Assembly (NCBI GenBank): GCA_018433865.1
Contig: JAHDQJ010000006.1
Location: 1-64,000, forward strand
Direction: 5' to 3'
From: Spirochaetales bacterium
GTDB taxonomy: Bacteria; Spirochaetota; Spirochaetia; Sphaerochaetales; Sphaerochaetaceae
DNA length: 64,000 nt
The position numbers were made by a program, and so were the translations under genes. Shown piece after piece: positions 30,685 to 40,914 of this stretch. The stretch's first letter is position 1. Each line of letters starts with the position of its first letter. The notes under the pieces were generated by a model that did not search any database, was not told where the DNA came from, and saw only the letters and a program-made list of their open reading frames with translations.

Positions 30685-31323
30685 ATGGAAACAAAGGTCT
30701 TTTCAATAAAAGGAGAGGAGTTGCGGACCATCACGCTCAACGATGAAGTCTTCAATCGAGAGGTGAGCGACGGATCGATTTACCACGCCGTGAACAATGA
30801 GCTGGCAAATCGTCGTGTCGGAACCGCTTGCACCAAGACCCGTGGCGAGGTGAACTACAGCAACACGAAGCCTTACAAGCAGAAGGGAACCGGTAATGCA
30901 CGCGCCGGAGACAAGAAGTCTCCGATCTGGGTTGGCGGCGGAACGATTTTCGGACCGAAGCCCCGTGATTACAGCTATACCCTTCCCAAGAAGGTGAAGC
31001 GCTTGGCGATGAAATCATTGCTTTCACTTTCCGTCCTCGAAGAGAGGCTTGCGGTTGTCGAGGATTTTACCATCGAAAACGGCAAGACCAAGGAATTGGC
31101 CGGAATCTTGCAGAATTTCGTCAAGGATAACAAGAGGACCGTTCTCATCCTGAAGGATGACGATGTGATGATGCGGCGCGCTGCCAGGAACATCCCTCAT
31201 CTCCGCGTTCTTTCCTATAACAGGCTTTCCGCGAAGGAACTCCTGTACGGAAGAAAGGTGTTGATGCTCGAGAGTGCTGCCAAGAATCTGAACGAGTTCT
31301 ACGGCGATACACAAGGGGTCTAA
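30685..31323 (+). CDS. rplD: 50S ribosomal protein L4
   Basis: A 212-residue protein that lines the exit tunnel. The extended loop [20 protein letters not shown] and [15 protein letters not shown] are diagnostic. In E. coli L4 also represses the S10 operon; no matching leader was recognised here. The stop is 1 nt before the rplW start. Confidence 0.97.
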   Translation: METKVFSIKGEELRTITLNDEVFNREVSDGSIYHAVNNELANRRVGTACTKTRGEVNYSNTKPYKQKGTGNARAGDKKSPIWVGGGTIFGPKPRDYSYTLPKKVKRLAMKSLLSLSVLEERLAVVEDFTIENGKTKELAGILQNFVKDNKRTVLILKDDDVMMRRAARNIPHLRVLSYNRLSAKELLYGRKVLMLESAAKNLNEFYGDTQGV

Positions 31324-31324
31324 C

Positions 31325-31627
31325 GTGAGAGCAGATCAAGTAATCATTCAGCCCGTGCTGACGGAGAAATCCAATCTGGCACGGGAGTCGGAAACCAAGA
31401 AGTACACGTTCAAGGTTGATCCTCGGGCCAACAAGTTCGAGATCATGCAGGCGGTGAAGGAGCTGTTCAGCGTCACTCCTGTGAAGTGCAACGTTATTTC
31501 TGTAAAGGGAAAGCCCAAATACACCCGCGGCAAGGGCGGTCACATCCTTGGAACAACCGGGGATTGGAAGAAGGCGATCATCACATTGGCCAAGGGTGAA
31601 GTCATCCAGGCAGTGGAAGGAATCTAG
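31325..31627 (+). CDS. rplW: 50S ribosomal protein L23
   Basis: A 100-residue tunnel-exit protein and docking site for trigger factor and SRP. It has IIQPVLTEKSNLARE near the start and VISVKGKPKYTRGKGG in the C-terminal half. It begins with GTG 1 nt after the rplD stop; AAGGGG precedes it, so translation is probably coupled. Confidence 0.96.
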   Translation: MRADQVIIQPVLTEKSNLARESETKKYTFKVDPRANKFEIMQAVKELFSVTPVKCNVISVKGKPKYTRGKGGHILGTTGDWKKAIITLAKGEVIQAVEGI

Positions 31628-31636
31628 GAGGAACAC

Positions 31637-32461
31637 ATGGCACTGAAGAAATATAAACCATATACTCCTGGCCTTCGCCAGAAGACCACACTGGTCTTCG
31701 ATGAGCTGACCACCGACAAGAGCGAGAAGTCGCTCACCGTCAAGCTCTCCAAGAATGCCGGTCGGGATTCATTCGGTCGGATCAGCGTTCGTCGTCGTGG
31801 AGGCGGGCACAAACGTGCATACCGCATCATCGACTTCAAGCGTGACAAGTTCAACATTCCTGGCACGGTGAAGACCATCGAGTACGATCCCAACAGGTCG
31901 GCAAACATCGCATTGGTGTTCTACGCCGACGGAGAGAAGCGCTACATCCTGGCCCCCAAGGGGATCAAGGTGGGGGCGAAGATCCTGAGCGGCCACGATG
32001 TTCCCCTTGAGGTTGGCAATGCTCTCCCGCTGAAGAACATTCCGCTCGGTTTGACCGTACACAATGTGGAGTTGCAGCTCGGCAAGGGCGGACAGCTCGT
32101 GAGAAGCGCCGGTCTAGGTGCGACCATCGTCGCGAAAGAGGGCGATTATGTCACCCTCCGTCTTCCCTCGGGTGAGATGAGAATGGTGTTCGGCGAGTGC
32201 ATCGCCACCCTCGGGTCCCTCGGCAACGATGATCACATGAACGTGACCCTCGGAAAGGCCGGACGGGCTCGCTGGCTCGGACGTCGTCCGAAGGTGCGTG
32301 GAGTCGCGATGAACCCGGTCGATCACCCGCATGGTGGTGGTGAAGGAAAGACCGCTGCAGGACGGCATCCCGTCACTCCGTGGGGCTTGCCCACGAAGGG
32401 GTACAAGACGCGGAAGAAGAACAAGCCTTCGGGCAGTTTCATCGTCAAGAAGCGGAAGTAG
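31637..32461 (+). CDS. rplB: 50S ribosomal protein L2
   Basis: A 274-residue protein close to the peptidyl transferase centre. Signatures: [20 protein letters not shown], and late [14 protein letters not shown], which includes the conserved His implicated in activity. It ends in [21 protein letters not shown] lies before the ATG. Confidence 0.98.
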   Translation: MALKKYKPYTPGLRQKTTLVFDELTTDKSEKSLTVKLSKNAGRDSFGRISVRRRGGGHKRAYRIIDFKRDKFNIPGTVKTIEYDPNRSANIALVFYADGEKRYILAPKGIKVGAKILSGHDVPLEVGNALPLKNIPLGLTVHNVELQLGKGGQLVRSAGLGATIVAKEGDYVTLRLPSGEMRMVFGECIATLGSLGNDDHMNVTLGKAGRARWLGRRPKVRGVAMNPVDHPHGGGEGKTAAGRHPVTPWGLPTKGYKTRKKNKPSGSFIVKKRK

Positions 32462-32472
32462 GAGTAGAGAAA

Positions 32473-32751
32473 GTGGCTAGGTCAATCAAGAAAGGTCCTT
32501 TTATTGAGAAGAAGCTCTTCAAGAGGATTACAGAATCGAACAAGTCGGGACAAAAGCCGATGATCAAGACGTATTCCCGGACCTCTACGATCATTCCTGA
32601 GATGGTTGGATATACGATTTCTGTCTACAACGGTAAAACATGGGTGCCGGTTTTCGTTACCGAGAACCTGGTCGGGCACAAGCTTGGCGAATTCGCTCCT
32701 ACGCGGATTTTCCGGGGACATACCGCTTCTGACAAGAAAGCGAGAAAGTAG
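32473..32751 (+). CDS. rpsS: 30S ribosomal protein S19
   Basis: A 92-residue head protein contacting the A-site tRNA. It is recognised by [18 protein letters not shown] and by [17 protein letters not shown] longer open frame starts inside rplB, but the GTG at 32473 gives the family N terminus and follows GGAG at 32461-32464. Confidence 0.96.
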   Translation: MARSIKKGPFIEKKLFKRITESNKSGQKPMIKTYSRTSTIIPEMVGYTISVYNGKTWVPVFVTENLVGHKLGEFAPTRIFRGHTASDKKARK

Positions 32752-32763
32752 TAGGTGTTGAAT

Positions 32764-33120
32764 ATGGAAGAAAAGAAAGGTTTCAGAGCGTGTGCCAAGT
32801 ATCTGCCGTCTTCCCCTTCCAAGGTCCGCCCCGTTGCTGACCTGGTGAGGAGAAAGCCCTATGTCGAGGCTATGGCAATCCTTGACGCAATGCCCCAGAA
32901 GGGCGCCTTGCTCATTAAGAAAGTCGTACAATCCGCAGCTGCCAATGCCATGAGCCAGAACAAGAAGCTCGATGAGGACCAGCTCGTGGTGTCTCAGTTG
33001 TTCGTCGACGATGGTCCCCGCCAGAAGCGTGTGTGGCCCCGTTCTCACGGACGACGCGACATTCTCTTGAAGAGGCAGTGTCACATCACTGTTGTGCTTG
33101 ACGAAAAGGTGGGGAAATAA
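32764..33120 (+). CDS. rplV: 50S ribosomal protein L22
   Basis: A 118-residue exit-tunnel protein. It has AKYLPSSPSKVRPVADLVR near the N terminus, and the C-terminal hook RVWPRSHGRRDILLKRQCHI reaches the macrolide site. The GTG and TTG codons just upstream are in frame, but the ATG at 32764 is 6 nt after AGGTG and fits best. The next gene starts immediately after the stop. Confidence 0.96.
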   Translation: MEEKKGFRACAKYLPSSPSKVRPVADLVRRKPYVEAMAILDAMPQKGALLIKKVVQSAAANAMSQNKKLDEDQLVVSQLFVDDGPRQKRVWPRSHGRRDILLKRQCHITVVLDEKVGK

Positions 33121-33834
33121 ATGGGCCAGAAAGTAAATCCTATCGGACTTCGTTTGGGAGTCAACAAGACTTGGAAATCCAAATGGTACGTCGATCCCAG
33201 GGAATATGCAGCAACGTTGCACGAGGACCTGAAGCTTCGCAAGGTGCTTCTCACCTGTCCCGAAGTGCAGGGAGCCGAGATTTCCGACGTCGAGATCGTG
33301 CGTAAGCCGCAGAGGGTTTCCCTGACCATTTCCACCAGCCGCCCCGGCATCATCATCGGTTCCAAGGGAGCCAATGTGGAGAAGCTTGGTGCTCGCTTGC
33401 AGGGTTTGACCGACAAGAAGGTCCAGATCAAGATCAAGGAGATCAAGAAGCCGGATGCCGACGCCCAGTTGATCGCAATGAACGTCGCCCGCCAGCTCAT
33501 GAACCGCGGTTCACACCGCAGGGCATTGAAGATGGCGATTTCCAAGGCGATGCAGGCAGGAGCACAGGGTGTGAAGATCAAGGTTTCCGGACGTCTCGGC
33601 GGGAAGGAGATCGCAGGATCGGAGTGGTTGAAAGATGGAAGGATTCCGTTGCACACGCTTCGCAGTGACATCGATTACGGGTTCGCCCAGGCGAATACCT
33701 CGTTCGGTGCCATCGGCGTGAAGGTGTGGGTATACAACGGCGAGATCCTTGACAAGTCGAAGAAAGATGACGCTGGACTGCTCGTGCGCAAGTCTGCACG
33801 TGAGCGGGCCGAAGCCGTCGAGGCGAGGAGTTAG
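33121..33834 (+). CDS. rpsC: 30S ribosomal protein S3
   Basis: A 237-residue protein of the mRNA entry channel. It starts [12 protein letters not shown]; the KH domain carries [20 protein letters not shown]. The C-terminal domain contains [13 protein letters not shown] and [10 protein letters not shown]. The ATG follows the rplV stop with no gap, using the GGTGGGG at the rplV end as ribosome-binding site. Confidence 0.98.
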   Translation: MGQKVNPIGLRLGVNKTWKSKWYVDPREYAATLHEDLKLRKVLLTCPEVQGAEISDVEIVRKPQRVSLTISTSRPGIIIGSKGANVEKLGARLQGLTDKKVQIKIKEIKKPDADAQLIAMNVARQLMNRGSHRRALKMAISKAMQAGAQGVKIKVSGRLGGKEIAGSEWLKDGRIPLHTLRSDIDYGFAQANTSFGAIGVKVWVYNGEILDKSKKDDAGLLVRKSARERAEAVEARS

Positions 33835-33840
33835 TACATC

Positions 33841-34257
33841 ATGCTTAGTCCAAAGAGAGTTAAATACAGAAAGAAGCAGAGAGGTACGAGGGACGGTGTC
33901 GCCCATCGCGGAAATTACCTTGCCTTTGGTGAGTTCGGTCTTATCGCCGTGGAGCCCAAGTGGATCACCAACCGGCAGATCGAGGCGGCCCGTATCGCAA
34001 TGACCCGCCACATCAAGCGTGGTGGTAAGGTCTGGATCCGGATTTTCCCCGACATGCCGTTCACCAAGAAGCCTGCCGAGACCAGACAAGGAAACGGTAA
34101 GGGTAGCCCGGAAGGCTGGGTTGCCGTTGTGAAGACCGGAGCTGTCATGTTCGAGATGGGTGGTGTCCAGGAGGATCTCGCCCGGGAGGCTTTGCAGCTT
34201 GCCGCCTCCAAACTCCCGATCAAGACCAAGTTCATCATGAGAAGGGAAGTGGAGTAG
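33841..34257 (+). CDS. rplP: 50S ribosomal protein L16
   Basis: A 138-residue protein near the A site. It begins [15 protein letters not shown], with [20 protein letters not shown] and [13 protein letters not shown]. The arginine of the [10 protein letters not shown]-type loop is kept (ETRQGNGKG). GAGGAG precedes the start. Confidence 0.98.
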   Translation: MLSPKRVKYRKKQRGTRDGVAHRGNYLAFGEFGLIAVEPKWITNRQIEAARIAMTRHIKRGGKVWIRIFPDMPFTKKPAETRQGNGKGSPEGWVAVVKTGAVMFEMGGVQEDLAREALQLAASKLPIKTKFIMRREVE

Positions 34258-34260
34258 GTT

Positions 34261-34467
34261 ATGAAAAATTCATATGCTGATTTGACCTATGCGGAGTTGG
34301 TTGCCAAGCGGGACGAGCTTCGCAGAGAAGCCTTGAACCTGAGAATGGCGAAAGTGCTTGGACATGTGGAGAATCCGTTGGCTGTGCGTACCACCAGAAG
34401 GAAGATCGCCCGGCTCAACACCCTCATCCACGAGTATGCACTCGGCATACGTACGAAATCCAACTAA
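34261..34467 (+). CDS. rpmC: 50S ribosomal protein L29
   Basis: A 68-residue helical-hairpin protein at the tunnel exit. [20 protein letters not shown] and [16 protein letters not shown] are typical. It starts 3 nt after rplP, whose last codons supply the GGAG. Confidence 0.95.
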   Translation: MKNSYADLTYAELVAKRDELRREALNLRMAKVLGHVENPLAVRTTRRKIARLNTLIHEYALGIRTKSN

Positions 34468-34483
34468 GTGAGGTTCGCGTCCA

Positions 34484-34735
34484 ATGGAAGCAAATAAGAA
34501 AAGGTTCACCGGAGTGGTGACAAGCGACAAGATGGAGAAAACCATCGTTGTGGCGATTTCGACTAGAAGACTGCATCCTCTCTACAAGAAGTATGTGACC
34601 CGCACCAAGAAGGTGAAGGCGCATGACGAGAGAAATGACGCCCATATCGGTGATACGGTCCGTGTGGTCGAGTGTCGCCATATCAGCAAGGATAAGTGCT
34701 GGCGCCTCGAGCAGATCGTTGAACGGGCCAAATAG
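34484..34735 (+). CDS. rpsQ: 30S ribosomal protein S17
   Basis: An 83-residue OB-fold protein that binds 16S rRNA early. It has [20 protein letters not shown], then [14 protein letters not shown] and [20 protein letters not shown]. It completes the S10 cluster before rplN. Confidence 0.97.
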   Translation: MEANKKRFTGVVTSDKMEKTIVVAISTRRLHPLYKKYVTRTKKVKAHDERNDAHIGDTVRVVECRHISKDKCWRLEQIVERAK

Positions 34736-34749
34736 CAAGGAGCAACGTC

Positions 34750-35118
34750 ATGGTACAGATGCAGACATATTTGAACGTAGCGGACAATAGTGGTGCCAAG
34801 CGCGTCCAGTGTATCAAGGTCCTTGGCGGCAGCCATAGGATGATCGCTGGCGTGGGCGACATCATTGTCGTCGCTGTGAAGGACGCGCTCCCCAACAGCG
34901 CCATCAAGAAAGGTGATGTGCTGAAGGCAGTGATCGTCCGCACGAAAAAAGAATACCGCCGACCTGACGGTACCTATATCAGGTTCGATGACAATGCGTG
35001 TGTGGTCATCGATGCCAACAATAACCCGCGCGGTAAGCGCATCTTCGGGCCAGTCGCTCGCGAACTTCGCGAAGGCGGTTTCGTCAAGATCGTTTCCCTT
35101 GCGCCGGAAGTGTTGTAG
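34750..35118 (+). CDS. rplN: 50S ribosomal protein L14
   Basis: A 122-residue protein at the subunit interface. It starts [20 protein letters not shown], with [20 protein letters not shown] and the C-terminal block [15 protein letters not shown]. It is the first gene of the spc-type cluster; no separate promoter is visible in the 14-nt gap. Confidence 0.98.
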   Translation: MVQMQTYLNVADNSGAKRVQCIKVLGGSHRMIAGVGDIIVVAVKDALPNSAIKKGDVLKAVIVRTKKEYRRPDGTYIRFDDNACVVIDANNNPRGKRIFGPVARELREGGFVKIVSLAPEVL

Positions 35119-35129
35119 GAGTTTGGAAG

Positions 35130-35435
35130 ATGAAACTGAAGAAGAATGACAACGTCAAGGTTCTCGCAGGAAAGGACAAGGGCAAGACCGGTCGTATCCT
35201 GAAAATTGACCACGAGAGCCAGCGGGTCGTCGTCCAGGGAGTGAACATGGTCAAGAAGACCATGAAAAAGCGCTCCCAGCAGGATCAGGGCGGCATCAAG
35301 GAAATCGAGGCACCGATTCATGTTTCCAATGTTGCCTTCTTGTTGAAGAATGGTCAGACTACACGGATCGGCATGAAGGTTGACGAGAAAGGAGTCAAGA
35401 CTCGTTTCGCTAAGAAAACCGGGGAAGTGATCTAA
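35130..35435 (+). CDS. rplX: 50S ribosomal protein L24
   Basis: A 101-residue assembly initiator with a KOW motif at the N terminus ([20 protein letters not shown]). Then comes the segment [11 protein letters not shown]. Its stop codon shares one base with the rplE start (TAATG), implying coupled translation. Confidence 0.97.
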   Translation: MKLKKNDNVKVLAGKDKGKTGRILKIDHESQRVVVQGVNMVKKTMKKRSQQDQGGIKEIEAPIHVSNVAFLLKNGQTTRIGMKVDEKGVKTRFAKKTGEVI

Positions 35436-35986
35436 TGGAAAAGTTTGTACCTAATCTGAAAACAAAGTATCTTGAGAAGGTTGCTCCCGAGCTCTTCTCT
35501 GAGTTTGGCTATAAGTCCAAGATGCAGATCCCTGCGCTCGAGAAAATCTCCGTGAGCGTTGGTGTCGGCGATGCCATTGTCAACAAGAAGCTTCTTGACG
35601 CGGCTGTGAAGGAACTCGAGCAGATCACCGGGCAGCATGTCGTCAAGACGAAAGCACGCAAGTCCATCGCGAACTTCAAGGTCCGTGCGGGCCAGGAGAT
35701 CGGTGCGGTGGTTACGCTCCGCGGCGACAACATGTGGTTCTTCCTTGAGCGTCTGATCGGCGTTGCGCTTCCTCGGGTCAAGGACTTCAAGGGCGTCAAT
35801 CCCAACGCTTTCGATGGAAACGGAAACTATGCGCTCGGCATTACCGAGCAGATCATTTTCCCGGAAATCGATTATGACAAGATCGAGCGTGTAAGTGGTT
35901 TGAACGTTGCTATCGTGACTTCGGCCAAGACCGATGAAGAGGGGTACGCCTTGCTGAAGAAGTTGGGCATGCCGTTCGCCAAATAA
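35435..35986 (+). CDS. rplE: 50S ribosomal protein L5
   Basis: A 183-residue central-protuberance protein that binds 5S rRNA. Typical segments: [45 protein letters not shown] and FPEIDYDKI. It overlaps rplX by one base. Confidence 0.98.
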   Translation: MEKFVPNLKTKYLEKVAPELFSEFGYKSKMQIPALEKISVSVGVGDAIVNKKLLDAAVKELEQITGQHVVKTKARKSIANFKVRAGQEIGAVVTLRGDNMWFFLERLIGVALPRVKDFKGVNPNAFDGNGNYALGITEQIIFPEIDYDKIERVSGLNVAIVTSAKTDEEGYALLKKLGMPFAK

Positions 35987-36002
35987 GGTGGAGTAGAACA
36001 AG

Positions 36003-36188
36003 ATGGCAAAGAAATCAATGATCATCAAGGCGAACAGAACGCCGAAGTTCAGTACCAGGAAGGTCAACCGCTGTAAGATTTGTGGACGACCCCGCGGTTA
36101 TATGCGGAAATTCGAAATGTGCAGGATTTGCTTTCGGAAGCTTGCCAGTGAAGGGCAGATCCCAGGCGTTACCAAATCCAGCTGGTAG
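36003..36188 (+). CDS. rpsN: 30S ribosomal protein S14 (zinc type)
   Basis: A 61-residue short S14 with a complete zinc ribbon: C24, C27, C40 and C43. The end reads [17 protein letters not shown]. This is the short C+ form, unlike the longer zinc-free S14 of E. coli. A GGTGGAG lies before the ATG. Confidence 0.97.
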   Translation: MAKKSMIIKANRTPKFSTRKVNRCKICGRPRGYMRKFEMCRICFRKLASEGQIPGVTKSSW

Positions 36189-36197
36189 GAGATAAAC

Positions 36198-36599
36198 ATG
36201 GCTATAAGTGATCCTGTTGCCGATATGCTGACAAAAATCAGGAATGCTAGCATGGCTAAGCATGAGAAGGTTGAGATTCCGACATCCAAGATGAAGCTTC
36301 AGATCGTCAAGATCCTGAAGAACGAAGGATATATCAAGAATTTCAAGAAAGTGGTCAACAAAGACGGCGTGAATACAATTCGTATCTTCCTGAAGTACGA
36401 TGAGAAGCAGAACCCGGTTCTCCACGGTATCGATAGAATTTCCACTCCCGGACGGCGTGTGTATTCTGGATACCGCGATATGCCGAGGGTCTACAACGGC
36501 TACGGTGTGGTTGTTGTCTCGACATCCTCCGGTATCATCACGGGTAAGAAAGCTAGTGAGAAGAAGGTCGGTGGTGAACTGATCTGCTCAATTTGGTAA
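36198..36599 (+). CDS. rpsH: 30S ribosomal protein S8
   Basis: A 133-residue central-domain assembly protein; in E. coli it represses the spc operon. It starts [16 protein letters not shown] and has the C-terminal block [16 protein letters not shown]. It is closely flanked by rpsN and rplF. Confidence 0.98.
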   Translation: MAISDPVADMLTKIRNASMAKHEKVEIPTSKMKLQIVKILKNEGYIKNFKKVVNKDGVNTIRIFLKYDEKQNPVLHGIDRISTPGRRVYSGYRDMPRVYNGYGVVVVSTSSGIITGKKASEKKVGGELICSIW

Positions 36600-36610
36600 G
36601 GTGGTGGACT

Positions 36611-37153
36611 ATGTCTCGAATAGGTAAGTTACCGATTGCATTGCCCAAGGGAGTCACCGTCAAGGCAATTGACGGGGTGGTTTCCGTTGAGGGACCGAAA
36701 GGGAAACTGGTTCAGAATTACCGTCCCGAAGTGGAAATCGCTGTTTCCGCCGATCAAGTGGTGGTAACCAGGAAAGAAGACACGAAGGAAGGGAGGAGCT
36801 TTCACGGGCTCTACCGCCAGCTGGTAAGGAACATGATCGTCGGAGTCTCGAACGGATTCTCGAAGAAGCTCCAGATCAACGGTGTCGGTTATCGTGCGGA
36901 AGTGAAGGGTAAAATCCTCTTGCTCAACCTTGGTCTTGCGACCCAGATTGAGTTCATGATTCCCTCCGATGTGCAGATTGTCTGCGAGAACCCCAGTACC
37001 GTCGTGGTATCCGGAGTCAACAAGCAGCGGGTCGGCCAGGTCAGTGCTGAAATCCGTTCCCTCAGGGCTCCTGAGCCGTACAAGGGCAAGGGTATCAAGT
37101 ATGACACCGAAGTCATTCGGCGCAAGGTCGGCAAGTCTGGCGGCAAGAAATAG
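36611..37153 (+). CDS. rplF: 50S ribosomal protein L6
   Basis: A 180-residue protein near the factor-binding site. It starts MSRIGKLPIALPKGV and carries EIRSLRAPEPYKGKGIKY near the end. The ATG at 36611 follows AAGGTGG by 6 nt; the longer open frame has no homology upstream. Confidence 0.98.
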   Translation: MSRIGKLPIALPKGVTVKAIDGVVSVEGPKGKLVQNYRPEVEIAVSADQVVVTRKEDTKEGRSFHGLYRQLVRNMIVGVSNGFSKKLQINGVGYRAEVKGKILLLNLGLATQIEFMIPSDVQIVCENPSTVVVSGVNKQRVGQVSAEIRSLRAPEPYKGKGIKYDTEVIRRKVGKSGGKK

Positions 37154-37166
37154 GTAGGATGAACAA

Positions 37167-37526
37167 ATGAACAGAGTTTTGGATAAGCAGAGAAAGAGAG
37201 CCAAGCGCAAGGTTCATATCAGAAAGCATATCTCCGGAACCGCGGCCAAGCCGAGGATGACTGTATTCAGAAGCAATTCACACATGTATGTGCAAGTCAT
37301 CGACGATGTCGCGGGTCACACCCTCGTTTCGGCGAGCAGCATGGAAGCTGAGCTCCGTGAGTTGAAGAACACGGTTGCCGATGCGGCCAAGCTCGGAGAG
37401 GTGATCGGAAAGCGGCTCCTTGAGAAGAACATTGATTCCGTTGTGTTCGACCGCAACGGGTACCTCTTCCATGGTATTGTGAAGAGCATCGCCGACGGTG
37501 CCAGAAAAGCCGGGATCAAATTCTAG
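37167..37526 (+). CDS. rplR: 50S ribosomal protein L18
   Basis: A 119-residue 5S rRNA-binding protein. RVFRSN-like [20 protein letters not shown] and the C-terminal [20 protein letters not shown] are typical. It sits 13 nt after rplF and 6 nt before rpsE, the standard order. Confidence 0.97.
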   Translation: MNRVLDKQRKRAKRKVHIRKHISGTAAKPRMTVFRSNSHMYVQVIDDVAGHTLVSASSMEAELRELKNTVADAAKLGEVIGKRLLEKNIDSVVFDRNGYLFHGIVKSIADGARKAGIKF

Positions 37527-37532
37527 GGGGAT

Positions 37533-38039
37533 ATGGTGGATAGGTCAGATAGAAACAAAGACAACGAGTTCGTCGAGAAGTTGGTCAAGCTCAACCGGGT
37601 TTCCAAGGTCGTCAAGGGTGGAAGGCGGTTTTCATTCTCCGCCCTCGTCGTGGTGGGAGACCAGAACGGCAAGATCGGATATGGTTCCGGAAAGGCCAAT
37701 GATGTCACCGAGGCGATCCGCAAGGCCGTCGACAAAGCCAAGGAGCACATGATTGTCGTTCCCATGGTCAAGTCGACCATACCTCACGAAATCGTCGGAG
37801 ATTTCAAGAGTGCGAGCGTACTGCTCAGGCCAGCTGTTCCCGGTACCGGAGTAATTGCCGGCGGTGCTGTCCGTCACGTCATGGATGCTTGCGGCATCAA
37901 GGACGTGCTGAGCAAGTCTCTCGGTTCCAAGAACAGCATCAATACGGTCAAGGCGACCTTCGTGGCGCTTGAGCACCTGTTCGATGCCAAGGAACTCGCA
38001 AAGAGCCGGGGCAAGTCCCTGAGCGAGATGTGGGGGTAA
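37533..38039 (+). CDS. rpsE: 30S ribosomal protein S5
   Basis: A 168-residue protein involved in decoding fidelity and mRNA unwinding. It shows [20 protein letters not shown] and [19 protein letters not shown]. It is preceded by a purine-rich GGGGGATA. It is followed by rpmD after 3 nt. Confidence 0.97.
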   Translation: MVDRSDRNKDNEFVEKLVKLNRVSKVVKGGRRFSFSALVVVGDQNGKIGYGSGKANDVTEAIRKAVDKAKEHMIVVPMVKSTIPHEIVGDFKSASVLLRPAVPGTGVIAGGAVRHVMDACGIKDVLSKSLGSKNSINTVKATFVALEHLFDAKELAKSRGKSLSEMWG

Positions 38040-38042
38040 TCC

Positions 38043-38231
38043 ATGGCCGATGAAAAGAAGATCAAGATAACGTTGGTGAAGAGTGTCATCGGGAGTCTTC
38101 CTGCACAGAGGAAGACTGTCAAGGCGCTCGGCCTCAAGAAAATCGGCAGCTCCGTGGAGCATGACGCCAGTCCCTCCATCAAGGGAATGGTCCGTGCCGT
38201 CGCCCACCTGGTAAAAGTCGAGGAGATGTAA
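38043..38231 (+). CDS. rpmD: 50S ribosomal protein L30
   Basis: A 62-residue short bacterial L30. [20 protein letters not shown] and [20 protein letters not shown] are typical. Its stop is 1 nt before the rplO start, so translation is probably coupled. Confidence 0.95.
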   Translation: MADEKKIKITLVKSVIGSLPAQRKTVKALGLKKIGSSVEHDASPSIKGMVRAVAHLVKVEEM

Positions 38232-38232
38232 C

Positions 38233-38664
38233 ATGGGACAGATCAACGCACCCTATGGTGCCAATACGAAGAAAACGATCGTAGGTCGTGGTTCCTCTTC
38301 CAAGGGACGGACCTGTGGTCGTGGTAACAATGGGCAGAATGCCCGCTCCGGCGGTGGCGTGCGTCCTGGATTCGAAGGCGGTCAGATGCCTTTGTTCCGG
38401 CGTGTCGCTCGTCGTGGATTCTCCAACTATCCTTTCAAGCAGGAGTTCCAGGTAATCTCCTTGGACGCTGTCTCCGCTTGGTTCGAGGACGGTGAGGTGG
38501 TGAGCCTCGATTCTCTGAAAGACAAGTCTCTTGTAAAGGGTGCCGATGCACAGGCCAAGGTTCTTGCCAATGGAGAGCTTACGAAGAAGGTTATCTTCGA
38601 GGGACTCAAGATATCTGCAGCTGCGGTCGACAAGATCAAGGCCGCGGGTGGCGAAATCAGATAA
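38233..38664 (+). CDS. rplO: 50S ribosomal protein L15
   Basis: A 143-residue late-assembly protein with a Gly/Arg-rich N-terminal tail. GRGSSSKGRTCGRGNNGQNA and RPGFEGGQMPLFRRVARRGF are diagnostic. GAGGAG precedes the ATG. Confidence 0.97.
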   Translation: MGQINAPYGANTKKTIVGRGSSSKGRTCGRGNNGQNARSGGGVRPGFEGGQMPLFRRVARRGFSNYPFKQEFQVISLDAVSAWFEDGEVVSLDSLKDKSLVKGADAQAKVLANGELTKKVIFEGLKISAAAVDKIKAAGGEIR

Positions 38665-38678
38665 AGAAGAGGATCGTG

Positions 38679-39998
38679 ATGTCTAACTCCTTGGTGAATA
38701 TGTTCAAGATCGAAGAACTCAGGAAAAAGATCCTCTGGACCTTCCTGATGCTCGTGGTTTTCCGGGTAGGGGCTTTCATACCCATCCCGGGAATAGATCC
38801 TGAGGTGTTGAAACTCTACTTCCTTTCCCAAAGCAACTCGAGTACCATCGGACTTACGGAGTATCTGAACTTCTTTGCCGGTGGAGCATTCTCGAACTTC
38901 TCGGTATTCATGCTCGGCATCATGCCCTACATCTCGACGCAGATCATCCTGCAGTTGTTGATGTTGGTCGTTCCCAGCCTGAAGAAACTGACCGAGGACG
39001 CTTCCGGAAGAAAGAAGATGCAGCAGTATACCCGTTACGGGACTATCCTGGTCTGCCTCATCCAGTCCTACGTGGTCACCGTGTACGCGAAATCCATTCC
39101 CGATGTCATGACCTTGGGAATCGTTCCCTTCACACTGATTGCCATGCTGTCCGTCACTACGGGTTCCATGTTTCTCGTGTGGGTGGGAGACCAGATCACC
39201 CAGCGTGGTGTCGGCAACGGAATTTCCCTGCTGATCTTCGCGGGTATCGTCGCCCGGATCCCCGATTCGTTGGTGACCTTGTTCAGGAGTGTCCAGGCCG
39301 GAACCCTCAATCCGATCGTCGTGATCGTAGTCTTCGCCATGTTCGCGGCAGTCGTGGCGTTGGTCGTCTACGAACAACGCGGTCAGAGGAAGATCCCGGT
39401 GCAGTATGCGAAGAGAGTGGTCGGCAGGAAAATGTACGGTTCGCAGAGCACCTACATTCCGTTCAAGATCAATCCTTCCGGGGTAATCCCCGTAATTTTC
39501 GCTTCCGCGTTGCTCTCATTCCCCTTGCAGATTGCTGCATCATTGGGGCCTGAGGTACGTTGGTTGCAATCGGTAGCAAATTGGCTTGACCCGCAGGGCG
39601 CCCCCTATCTGATCATCTACACCCTGCTGATCATTGCCTTCGCTTTTTTCTACACCCAAGTAAGCCTGAACCCGATCGAGATGGCCAAGCAGATCAGGGA
39701 GAACGGAGGTTCCGTTCCCGGCGTACGCACGGAACGTCTGGAAGAATACCTTTCCAAGGTGCTCAACCGGATCGTGTTGCCCGGAGCCCTGTTCCTTGCG
39801 TTCATCGCATTGATTCCGACGGTTGTACAGAAATTCTTCAACTTCCCGGCTTCAGTGGCGATGCTTCTCGGTGGAACCTCATTGATCATCATGGTCGGTG
39901 TCGACCTTGATACGATGAGCCAGATCGAAGGTATCATGAAGATGCACCATCACGATGGGATCACCAGCAAAGGTAAGATCAAGGCAAGGAATCTATAG
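38679..39998 (+). CDS. secY: preprotein translocase subunit SecY
   Basis: A 439-residue membrane channel with about ten membrane helices, the partner of SecE encoded upstream in this window. It has FRVGAFIPIPGID in the first helix region, FAGGAFSNFSVFMLGIMPYI for the plug and second helix, and the GIRPG-like cytoplasmic loops. The ATG at 38679 is preferred over the GTG one codon earlier. adk, map and infA, often found after secY, are missing. Confidence 0.98.
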   Translation: MSNSLVNMFKIEELRKKILWTFLMLVVFRVGAFIPIPGIDPEVLKLYFLSQSNSSTIGLTEYLNFFAGGAFSNFSVFMLGIMPYISTQIILQLLMLVVPSLKKLTEDASGRKKMQQYTRYGTILVCLIQSYVVTVYAKSIPDVMTLGIVPFTLIAMLSVTTGSMFLVWVGDQITQRGVGNGISLLIFAGIVARIPDSLVTLFRSVQAGTLNPIVVIVVFAMFAAVVALVVYEQRGQRKIPVQYAKRVVGRKMYGSQSTYIPFKINPSGVIPVIFASALLSFPLQIAASLGPEVRWLQSVANWLDPQGAPYLIIYTLLIIAFAFFYTQVSLNPIEMAKQIRENGGSVPGVRTERLEEYLSKVLNRIVLPGALFLAFIALIPTVVQKFFNFPASVAMLLGGTSLIIMVGVDLDTMSQIEGIMKMHHHDGITSKGKIKARNL

Positions 39999-40010
39999 GA
40001 GATACATGAA

Positions 40011-40124
40011 ATGAAAGTACGGGCAAGTGTCAAACCGATGTGTGACAAGTGCAAGGTCATCAGACGCGCTGGGGTGGTCCGCATCATATGTGAGAATCCC
40101 AAGCACAAGCAGAGACAGAGATAA
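40011..40124 (+). CDS. rpmJ: 50S ribosomal protein L36
   Basis: A 37-residue protein, the smallest gene here. The whole chain matches L36: it starts [15 protein letters not shown] and ends in NPKHKQRQR. The zinc site is complete (C11, C14, C27, H32). Another ATG 5 nt upstream is out of frame and stops at once. AGGAGA precedes both. Confidence 0.97.
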   Translation: MKVRASVKPMCDKCKVIRRAGVVRIICENPKHKQRQR

Positions 40125-40140
40125 CTGAGGAGGCCAGTTG

Positions 40141-40506
40141 ATGGCGAGAATTGCAGGTGTTGATTTACCGAACAAAGCGGTGAAGATTGCATTGACTTAT
40201 ATTTATGGAATTGGCCGGGTCTCGGCGCTCGAGATCTGCCAGAAGAGCAACATCAATCCCGACGAGAGGATGAATAATCTCTCCGCCGACGATGTGAATG
40301 AACTGCGGAAGCTCATTGAGAACGAGTACAAGGTCGAAGGTCGTCTGAGGACCGAGGTCGCACTCAATATCAAGCGCCTGATGGACATCGGGTGCAACCG
40401 CGGACTCCGTCACAGGAAGGGACTGCCGGTGCGTGGCCAAAGGACGAAGACCAATGCAAGGACCCGAAAGGGCAAGAAGAAGACCGTCGCCGGTAAGAAG
40501 AAATAA
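40141..40506 (+). CDS. rpsM: 30S ribosomal protein S13
   Basis: A 121-residue head protein at the subunit bridge. It starts [20 protein letters not shown] and has [20 protein letters not shown] near the end. TGAGGAGG lies before the ATG at 40141; the TTG one codon earlier is less likely. Confidence 0.98.
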   Translation: MARIAGVDLPNKAVKIALTYIYGIGRVSALEICQKSNINPDERMNNLSADDVNELRKLIENEYKVEGRLRTEVALNIKRLMDIGCNRGLRHRKGLPVRGQRTKTNARTRKGKKKTVAGKKK

Positions 40507-40518
40507 GGAGAGTTGAAA

Positions 40519-40896
40519 GTGGCTAAGGCAAAGCGCAAAGTCAAGAAGACGGTATACGAAGGGAATGTCTACATCCAGGCGACGTTCAACAATACCATTG
40601 TGACAGTCACCGATCTGACCGGGAACGCAGTTTCATGGGCAAGTGCCGGTGGGCTGGGTTTCAGGGGAGCCAAGAAGTCGACTCCTTATGCAGCACAGAC
40701 AGCTGCCGAGACGGCGGCGAAGAAGGCGATGGACTATGGCCTTCGTGAAGTCAACGTATTCGTCAAGGGCCCCGGTGTCGGCCGTGAGTCAGCCATCAGG
40801 ACCTTGGGTGTGCTCGGATTGAAAGTCAGGAGCATAAGGGACGTTACTCCCATTCCCCATAATGGTTGCCGTCCGCGGAAGACCAGAAGAGTCTGA
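40519..40896 (+). CDS. rpsK: 30S ribosomal protein S11
   Basis: A 125-residue platform protein. It has [34 protein letters not shown] and the C-terminal [14 protein letters not shown]. The GTG at 40519 is 8 nt after AAGGAG; the in-frame TTG at 40513 is too close to it. Confidence 0.97.
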   Translation: MAKAKRKVKKTVYEGNVYIQATFNNTIVTVTDLTGNAVSWASAGGLGFRGAKKSTPYAAQTAAETAAKKAMDYGLREVNVFVKGPGVGRESAIRTLGVLGLKVRSIRDVTPIPHNGCRPRKTRRV

Positions 40897-40914
40897 TAAG
40901 GAGTAGGTGTAAAC